From an uncultured Blautia sp. (lineage in GTDB: Bacteria > Bacillota > Clostridia > Lachnospirales > Lachnospiraceae): a stretch of DNA of 10,260 nucleotides. The notes beneath the pieces were generated by a model. The model saw nothing but the letters and a program-made list of their open reading frames with translations. It had not been told where the DNA came from and did no database searches. Both the position numbers and the translations under genes were made by a program. The stretch is from the NCBI GenBank assembly GCA_958367245.1, contig CATXEA010000047.1, forward strand, positions 1-10,260, read 5' to 3'. Below, one piece after another: positions 6,199 to 10,260 of this stretch (the first letter of the stretch is position 1; the number at the start of each line of letters is the position of its first letter).

Positions 6199-8850
6199 TT
6201 ATTTCAACTGCTCTAACTGTACGTTTACCTTTTCAAGCATTTCTTTATATTTCGCAAGTTTATCCTTCTCAGCGTCAACCTTCGCAGCAGGAGCTTTGTT
6301 TACGAAATTCGGATTATTCAGCATACCTTCGCAGCGGGCGATTTCTTTACCAAGACGCTCTGTCTCTTTTGTCAGACGCTCAATCTCCTTTTCTCTGTCG
6401 ATGAGGTCTTCCAGAGGAAGATATACAACCGCATTGGAAACAACGATGGAAACTGCATCCTCACTGATTCCGCTCTTGTCTGTCTGTGTGTGGATTTCCT
6501 TTGCAAACGCAAGGTTTACGAAGGATTTCTTGCTCTCCTCGTACATTGCGCAGACATCGGAATCTTTCGCTACAATGTAAAGGCTGGTCTTGCGGTTCTG
6601 AGGAACATTCATCTCTGTTCTTGTGTTTCGGATTCCTCTTACCACTTCCTTGAAGCTCTCGATTGCAGCCTCTGCCTCAGGGAAATTGCGCTCCTCTTTG
6701 TACTCCGGCCATGGAGAAATCATAATAGACTCCTCTTCCGGAAGAAGTGTACAGAAGATTTCCTCTGTGATAAACGGCATATACGAATGAAGAAGCTTCA
6801 GTCCTTCTGTCAGAGCTGTACGAAGTGTCCACAGCGCATCGTTTGCAGCCTTCGGGTCTTCCTCTGCTTTCCAAAGACGAACTTTGGCAATCTCGATATA
6901 CCAGTCGCAAAGCTCATCCCACAGGAAGTCGAATACCTTCTGTACTGCAATACCAAGCTCATATTTTTCCATGTTTTCGGTTACTTCACGAATTACGGTA
7001 TTTAAGTGAGAAAGAATCCACTTATCTTCTGCGCACAGAGCGTTTAAGTCCTCAGGCTCTGTCACAGTCTTTCCTTCCAGATTCATCATAATGAAACGGG
7101 AAGCATTCCAAATCTTATTTGCAAAGTTACGGCTGGATTCTACTCTTTCCCAGTAGAAACGCATGTCGTTTCCAGGCGCATTTCCTGTCATCAGAGTCAG
7201 ACGAAGGGCGTCTGCGCCGTATTTGTCGATTACTTCAAGAGGGTCGATACCGTTTCCGAGAGATTTACTCATCTTACGTCCCTGAGAGTCACGCACAAGA
7301 CCGTGAATCAGCACATGATGGAACGGAGACTTGCCTGTCTGCTCCAGCGCAGAGAATACCATACGGATAACCCAGAAGAAAATAATGTCGTAGCCTGTTA
7401 CCAGAACGTCTGTCGGGTAGAAATATTCCAGCTCCGGTGTTTTTTCCGGCCATCCTAAAGTAGAGAACGGCCACAGAGCGGAACTGAACCATGTATCCAG
7501 AGTGTCCTCATCCTGATGAAGATGAGTGCATCCGCACTTCGGACATTTCTCCGGCATTTCACGGGCAACAACTACTTCTCCGCACTCGTCGCAGTAGTAA
7601 GCCGGAATGCGGTGTCCCCACCAGAGCTGTCTGGAAATACACCAATCGCGGATATTTTCCAGCCAGTGAAGGTATGTTTTGTCAAAACGTGCAGGAACGA
7701 ATTCAAGCTCGCCATCCTCCAGAGTCTTGATGGCAGCCTTTGCCATTTCGTCCATTTTTACAAACCACTGAGGTTTGATCATCGGCTCTACAGTTGCGTG
7801 GCAGCGGTCGTGAGTTCCTACGCTGTGGTTATGAGGAACTACCTTTACAAGAAGACCAAGCTCTTCCAGATCTTTCACCATTGCCTTACGTGCTTCGTAG
7901 CGGTCCATACCTGCATATTTACCGCCAAGGCTGTTAATGGTAGCATCATCGTTCATAATGTTGATTTCCGGAAGGTTATGACGGCGTCCTACCTCGAAGT
8001 CATTCGGGTCATGGGCAGGTGTGATTTTTACGCAGCCTGTACCAAATTCTTTATCTACGTATTCGTCAGCGATTACCGGAATTTCTCTGTCTGTCAGAGG
8101 AAGCTTCAGCATCTTTCCGACAATATCTTTGTAACGCTCATCCTCCGGATTTACTGCAACTGCAGTATCTCCAAGAAGTGTCTCCGGACGGGTTGTTGCG
8201 ATTTCCACGAAACGGCCTTCTTCCCCAACGATCGGGTAGTTAATGTGCCAGAAAAATCCGTCCTGATCCTCATGCTCAACCTCTGCATCAGAAATAGAAG
8301 TCTGACATACAGGACACCAGTTGATGATTCTGGAGCCTTTGTAAATATAGCCTTTTTCATATAATTTAATAAATACTTCCTGTACTGCCTTGGAGCATCC
8401 TTCATCCATTGTGAAGCGTTCTCTTTCCCAGTCTGCGGAAGCGCCCAGTTTCTTTAACTGGTTGATGATTTTTCCGCCGTACTCCTCTTTCCATGCCCAC
8501 GCATGTTTCAGGAATTCTTCACGGCCGATTTCATTTTTATCAATGCCTTCTTTTTTCAGTTTCTCAATAACCTTAACCTCTGTGGCAATAGCCGCATGGT
8601 CTGTTCCCGGCTGCCATAACGCCTCATAGCCCTGCATTCTCTTGAAACGAATCAGGATATCCTGCATTGTCTCGTCAAGGGCATGTCCCATATGGAGCTG
8701 CCCTGTTACGTTTGGCGGCGGCATTACGATTGTGAAAGGTTTTTTGTCCGGATTTACTTTTGCATGAAAATATCCGTTGTCCATCCATTTTTTGTAAAGA
8801 CGTTCTTCGATTCCCTTAGGATCATAGGTTTTTGCAAGTTCTTTGCTCAT
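6199..8850 (-). CDS. valS: Valyl-tRNA synthetase
   Basis: This cytoplasmic class I enzyme charges tRNA-Val and removes mischarged threonine. It has 883 residues, the normal bacterial length. Visible features: the HIGH signature as HMGH at 53-56 within PPNVTGQLHMGHA; the editing (CP1) domain with ATTRPETLLGDTA at 218-230 and CVKITPAHDPNDFEVG at 273-288; a zinc-binding four-cysteine cluster (Cys420, 423, 436, 439); KMSKS at 526-530 within GRKMSKSLGNGIDP; an anticodon-binding helical region rich in Trp at about 635-665; and a C-terminal coiled-coil arm from about 815. The start at 8850 has AGGAGG with a 5-nt spacer. A valine T-box leader with all its parts lies upstream. No truncation or missing catalytic motif is seen. 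Confidence 0.98.
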   Translation of the reverse strand: MSKELAKTYDPKGIEERLYKKWMDNGYFHAKVNPDKKPFTIVMPPPNVTGQLHMGHALDETMQDILIRFKRMQGYEALWQPGTDHAAIATEVKVIEKLKKEGIDKNEIGREEFLKHAWAWKEEYGGKIINQLKKLGASADWERERFTMDEGCSKAVQEVFIKLYEKGYIYKGSRIINWCPVCQTSISDAEVEHEDQDGFFWHINYPIVGEEGRFVEIATTRPETLLGDTAVAVNPEDERYKDIVGKMLKLPLTDREIPVIADEYVDKEFGTGCVKITPAHDPNDFEVGRRHNLPEINIMNDDATINSLGGKYAGMDRYEARKAMVKDLEELGLLVKVVPHNHSVGTHDRCHATVEPMIKPQWFVKMDEMAKAAIKTLEDGELEFVPARFDKTYLHWLENIRDWCISRQLWWGHRIPAYYCDECGEVVVAREMPEKCPKCGCTHLHQDEDTLDTWFSSALWPFSTLGWPEKTPELEYFYPTDVLVTGYDIIFFWVIRMVFSALEQTGKSPFHHVLIHGLVRDSQGRKMSKSLGNGIDPLEVIDKYGADALRLTLMTGNAPGNDMRFYWERVESSRNFANKIWNASRFIMMNLEGKTVTEPEDLNALCAEDKWILSHLNTVIREVTENMEKYELGIAVQKVFDFLWDELCDWYIEIAKVRLWKAEEDPKAANDALWTLRTALTEGLKLLHSYMPFITEEIFCTLLPEEESIMISPWPEYKEERNFPEAEAAIESFKEVVRGIRNTRTEMNVPQNRKTSLYIVAKDSDVCAMYEESKKSFVNLAFAKEIHTQTDKSGISEDAVSIVVSNAVVYLPLEDLIDREKEIERLTKETERLGKEIARCEGMLNNPNFVNKAPAAKVDAEKDKLAKYKEMLEKVNVQLEQLK

Positions 8851-8913
8851 GGTTTCCTCCTGATAAAATACATCGTTTATGTTTCATATCATATCTTCCT
8901 GCCAATGTAAGGT

Positions 8914-8947
8914 AAAAAACGCCCCTCACACTGACGTGTGAAGGGCG
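8914..8947 (-). terminator. Attenuator terminator of the valS T-box leader
   Basis: On the minus strand, CGCCCTTCACAC (8947-8936), loop GTCA, and GTGTGAGGGGCG (8931-8920) form a 12-bp stem with one T-G pair, followed by TTTTTT (8919-8914). The 5' arm contains CCTTC and part of TCGC, which are also needed for the antiterminator at 8940-8971, so the two structures exclude each other. Confidence 0.95.
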
Positions 8948-8971
8948 ATGAATCGTCGCGGTACCACCTTC
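8940..8971 (-). promoter_or_regulatory. T-box antiterminator
   Basis: On the minus strand, helix A1 GAAGG (8971-8967) pairs with CCTTC (8944-8940). The 7-nt bulge TGGTACC (8966-8960) binds the tRNA acceptor end. Helix A2 GCGA (8959-8956) pairs with TCGC (8948-8945) around a 7-nt loop. The arrangement matches the known T-box antiterminator exactly. Confidence 0.92.
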
Positions 8972-9267
8972 ATTATGCATTCGATGCATATCTCATTGTC
9001 CCTTAACGCGGGGTACGGGGGTGCTTACTTATCAAATTATGGCTTAAGCAGGGTTTCCCCTTGCCTTCTGACTCCGACTTATCCTTCGGACGGTTCAGCA
9101 TCCCGGCTCAGAAGCTACCTTCCGCAGTGCTTCACCTTGAACCGCCTTCCAGCCTCCGGGCGCTTCTCTCTGGCAGGTACTGCTGCGTACTCCTCTTCCT
9201 CATTGCCTTTCCCGAGTCTCTGTTTCAATTACTTCTATATAGAAACAAAGGCTCAAAACATGCTCTA

Positions 9268-9296
9268 ATCATAATTGCATTCAAAGGTGTTGTCAA
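9268..9296 (-). promoter_or_regulatory. Sigma-A promoter of the valS T-box transcript
   Basis: On the minus strand, a perfect TTGACA (9296-9291) and TATGAT (9273-9268) are separated by 17 nt. Transcription should start near 9261 and enter the T-box leader. The -35 box begins 27 nt after the stop codon of the LytTR gene, and no strong terminator separates them. Confidence 0.9.
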
Positions 9297-9323
9297 GACG
9301 GTTTGTGATGTTTTAGAAAAAAT

Positions 9324-10049
9324 TCACACTTTCTCCTCACCTGTCCAGCAGGCAAGGAGGGCTTCTCTGACATGGGAAGCCCGTTTCTTTCCCACACGGA
9401 TAATCGCATCATTATCCATATAAAGCTCATTACTTTTCATCTTCTCTGCATGGTTGAGATTCACGATATATCCCTTCTCAACACGTAAAAAATCATCTGA
9501 TTTCAGTTCTTCCCAGACCTCTTCCAGCGCTTTGCGTACCCGGCTCTCGCCTTTTTTGTGGGTGATAACTACATATTTCCCGTCTTTTCTCAGATAAAGA
9601 ATCTCTTTATACGGTATTTTTTCTACTCTCCCACGTTTTTCGATTACATAAGCGCTGCCATTTTTCCGGTCAATAACAGGAAGAACGCTTTCATAACACC
9701 TGTTCAGCTTCTCTTCCAGTTCCTCTCTGAGAATATACCGGAAAGCGCCCAACTCGTATGTCGGCAGCACCTCCTCCATCTTTGCGGAGTCAGAAAGAAA
9801 AACGATGACAGATTCCGAATACTCTTTGCGGATTTCCCGCGCAATCTCCAGCCCGCTTCTGTCCGGCATATTCATCTCTATCAGGTACACATCATAACCT
9901 CTTTCCTTCAGGTCATAAAGAAACCACTGCGTCTTTCCGTAAGTCGTAATCTCAAATTCCATATTTCTTTCTTCAAAGAACCTGCGCGTTAATTTGAATT
10001 CTCTTTCCAAATCAAAATCATCTTTGTCCAATATAGCAATACTAATCAT
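9324..10049 (-). CDS. LytTR-family DNA-binding response regulator with atypical receiver (Glu at the phosphoacceptor site)
   Basis: This 241-residue protein joins an N-terminal receiver domain (about 1-120) to a LytTR DNA-binding domain (about 135-235), as in AgrA, LytR and VirR transcription factors. In the receiver, the expected LDxxMP is LIEMNMP, so Glu58 replaces the phosphorylated Asp. Near the N terminus ILDKDDF keeps Asp8 but has Lys9 where a second acid is usual, and the conserved Lys of the last strand is Arg108 (FRYILREE). Ser86 holds the Ser/Thr position. The LytTR part shows IPYKEILYLRKDGKYVVI, FLRVEKGYIVNLNHAEK and IRVGKKR, all typical. The start at 10049 has GGAGG with a 7-nt spacer. 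A pair of direct repeats lies upstream. The Asp to Glu change may make it permanently active or independent of phosphorylation; that is inference. Confidence 0.93.
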   Translation of the reverse strand: MISIAILDKDDFDLEREFKLTRRFFEERNMEFEITTYGKTQWFLYDLKERGYDVYLIEMNMPDRSGLEIAREIRKEYSESVIVFLSDSAKMEEVLPTYELGAFRYILREELEEKLNRCYESVLPVIDRKNGSAYVIEKRGRVEKIPYKEILYLRKDGKYVVITHKKGESRVRKALEEVWEELKSDDFLRVEKGYIVNLNHAEKMKSNELYMDNDAIIRVGKKRASHVREALLACWTGEEKV

Positions 10050-10083
10050 ATTTCTTCCTCCTCCTGAAAAATATAATATAATT

Positions 10084-10112
10084 ACTATATCAGTTATTTA
10101 TTTTCATATCCC
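10084..10112 (-). promoter_or_regulatory. Possible weak promoter of the LytTR gene
   Basis: On the minus strand, TATAGT (10089-10084) has a 17-nt spacer to GGGATA (10112-10107), a poor -35 box. The predicted start near 10077 gives a short leader before the GGAGG site. The very AT-rich sequence offers other -10-like hexamers (for example TATATT), so the assignment is tentative. A poor -35 next to a bound regulator would fit an activated promoter. Confidence 0.35.
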
Positions 10113-10146
10113 ATTGTGTCCTTAAAATCACAGGAAAGTGTCCGTA
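10113..10146 (-). promoter_or_regulatory. Direct repeats, candidate LytTR binding site
   Basis: On the minus strand, TACGGACACTTT (10146-10135) and TAAGGACACAAT (10124-10113) match at 9 of 12 positions, sharing TA-GGACAC and the final T. Their starts are 22 bp apart, two helical turns. LytTR regulators commonly bind two direct repeats on one DNA face at about this pitch. The second repeat abuts the weak -35 position of the LytTR gene, as expected for an activator or autoregulatory site. Binding is inferred, not shown. Confidence 0.5.
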
Positions 10147-10179
10147 AAAAATAGGATTTCAGAACTCTGTCACTGAAAT
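10146..10179 (-). terminator. Probable intrinsic terminator of the gene upstream of the LytTR gene
   Basis: On the minus strand, ATTTCAG (10179-10173), a 10-nt loop, and CTGAAAT (10162-10156) form a perfect but AT-rich 7-bp stem, followed by CCTA and TTTTTT (10151-10146). The stem is weak for a terminator but the T run is clear. It would end a transcript arriving from beyond 10260. Confidence 0.55.
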
Positions 10180-10213
10180 GTTCTCCGGTTATTCGAGTAT
10201 TCACATAAATTTC

Positions 10214-10260
10214 TCAAACAATAATTGTAACCTCAAACTTCGTATCATCGTACGAGAAAT
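10214..10260 (-). CDS. Possible C-terminal end of an upstream gene, perhaps a GHKL sensor kinase (partial)
   Basis: The minus-strand frame with codons from 10258 reads FSYDDTKFEVTIIV and stops with TGA at 10216-10214. A short ending of the form Y-(D/E)-D-x-x-F-x-V-x-I-x-(I/V) resembles the last beta strands of GHKL ATPase domains in kinases that partner LytTR regulators, and the position upstream of a LytTR regulator fits. Only 14 residues are visible. Another frame is also open to TGA at 10203-10201, so neither the frame nor the function is secure. Confidence 0.35.
   Translation of the reverse strand, partial: FSYDDTKFEVTIIV

Larger units (their letters stand above)
8914..9262 (-). promoter_or_regulatory. 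Valine-specific T-box riboswitch (valS leader)
   Basis: The untranslated leader senses uncharged tRNA-Val and lets transcription continue into valS. On the minus strand it contains an AGAGAG motif (9171-9166) for the stem I loop E/K-turn region, GCTGGAAGG (9153-9145) at the distal stem I loop, and the specifier context GGAAGGTAGCTTCTGAGC. I read the specifier as GUA (Val) at 9118-9116, followed by a purine. A GC-rich stem with a GAAA loop (GCAAGGGGAAACCCTGC) occupies the stem III position. The T-box core AAGGTGGTACCGCG is at 8970-8957, then the terminator. Another exact hairpin (atgcat-tcg-atgcat, 8975-8989) lies just before the T-box core. This feature fills most of the 473-nt gap between valS and the LytTR gene. 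Confidence 0.95.

Noticed and set aside
7516..8364. 282-codon open frame on the plus strand opposite valS
   Set aside because: It lies inside the strongly conserved valS catalytic and editing regions on the other strand, has no good ribosome binding site, and resembles no protein I know.
10201..10260. Alternative C-terminal frame reading LRLQLLFEKFM before TGA at 10203-10201
   Set aside because: It is open too, but lacks the alternating beta-strand pattern of the other frame; the call between the two cannot be settled from so few codons.

Overview
The window looks like chromosomal DNA of a spore-forming, Gram-positive member of the Clostridia, most probably Lachnospiraceae. The evidence is a complete spoIIAA-spoIIAB pair leading into sigF, a valyl-tRNA synthetase under a T-box leader, strong AGGAGG-type ribosome binding sites, consensus sigma-A promoters, and a moderate GC content. 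The family assignment is inference. No mobile element, tRNA, rRNA or CRISPR array was seen. Every gene I accept lies on the minus strand, so transcription runs from high to low coordinates.

From the right edge inward: about 10214-10260 holds what may be the last codons of an upstream gene, possibly a GHKL-type sensor kinase, followed by an AT-rich hairpin terminator. Next is a pair of 12-bp direct repeats spaced 22 bp apart, just upstream of a weak promoter and a LytTR-family response regulator gene (9324-10049). The regulator's receiver domain is altered: Glu stands where the phosphorylated Asp should be. Positions 8914-9296 hold a consensus promoter and a complete valine T-box leader (specifier GUA, antiterminator and terminator all visible). 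It controls valS (6199-8850) and, only 15 nt later, a membrane phosphoglycerol transferase of the LTA synthase family (4171-6183) with a TIG/IPT-like C-terminal domain.

A second consensus promoter (4081-4108) starts a unit of folC (2698-3999), an unannotated-looking 50-residue small protein joined to folC by an ATGA overlap (2549-2701), and a zinc-ribbon/TPR membrane protein with a Gly-Asp-Gly-Tyr repeat tail (1165-2538). That unit ends at a strong terminator (1081-1122). Last comes the spoIIA operon: spoIIAA (660-1001), spoIIAB (233-658) and the start of sigF (1-230), cut by the window edge.

Most genes are housekeeping or sporulation genes: charging of tRNA-Val, folate polyglutamylation, anionic cell-wall polymer synthesis, and the partner-switching module that holds SigF inactive until the forespore forms. 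The less ordinary points are the phosphoacceptor-less LytTR regulator with its possible autoregulatory site, the envelope gene placed behind a valine T-box, the TIG-like tail on that enzyme, the small protein, and the repeat-tailed zinc-ribbon/TPR protein.
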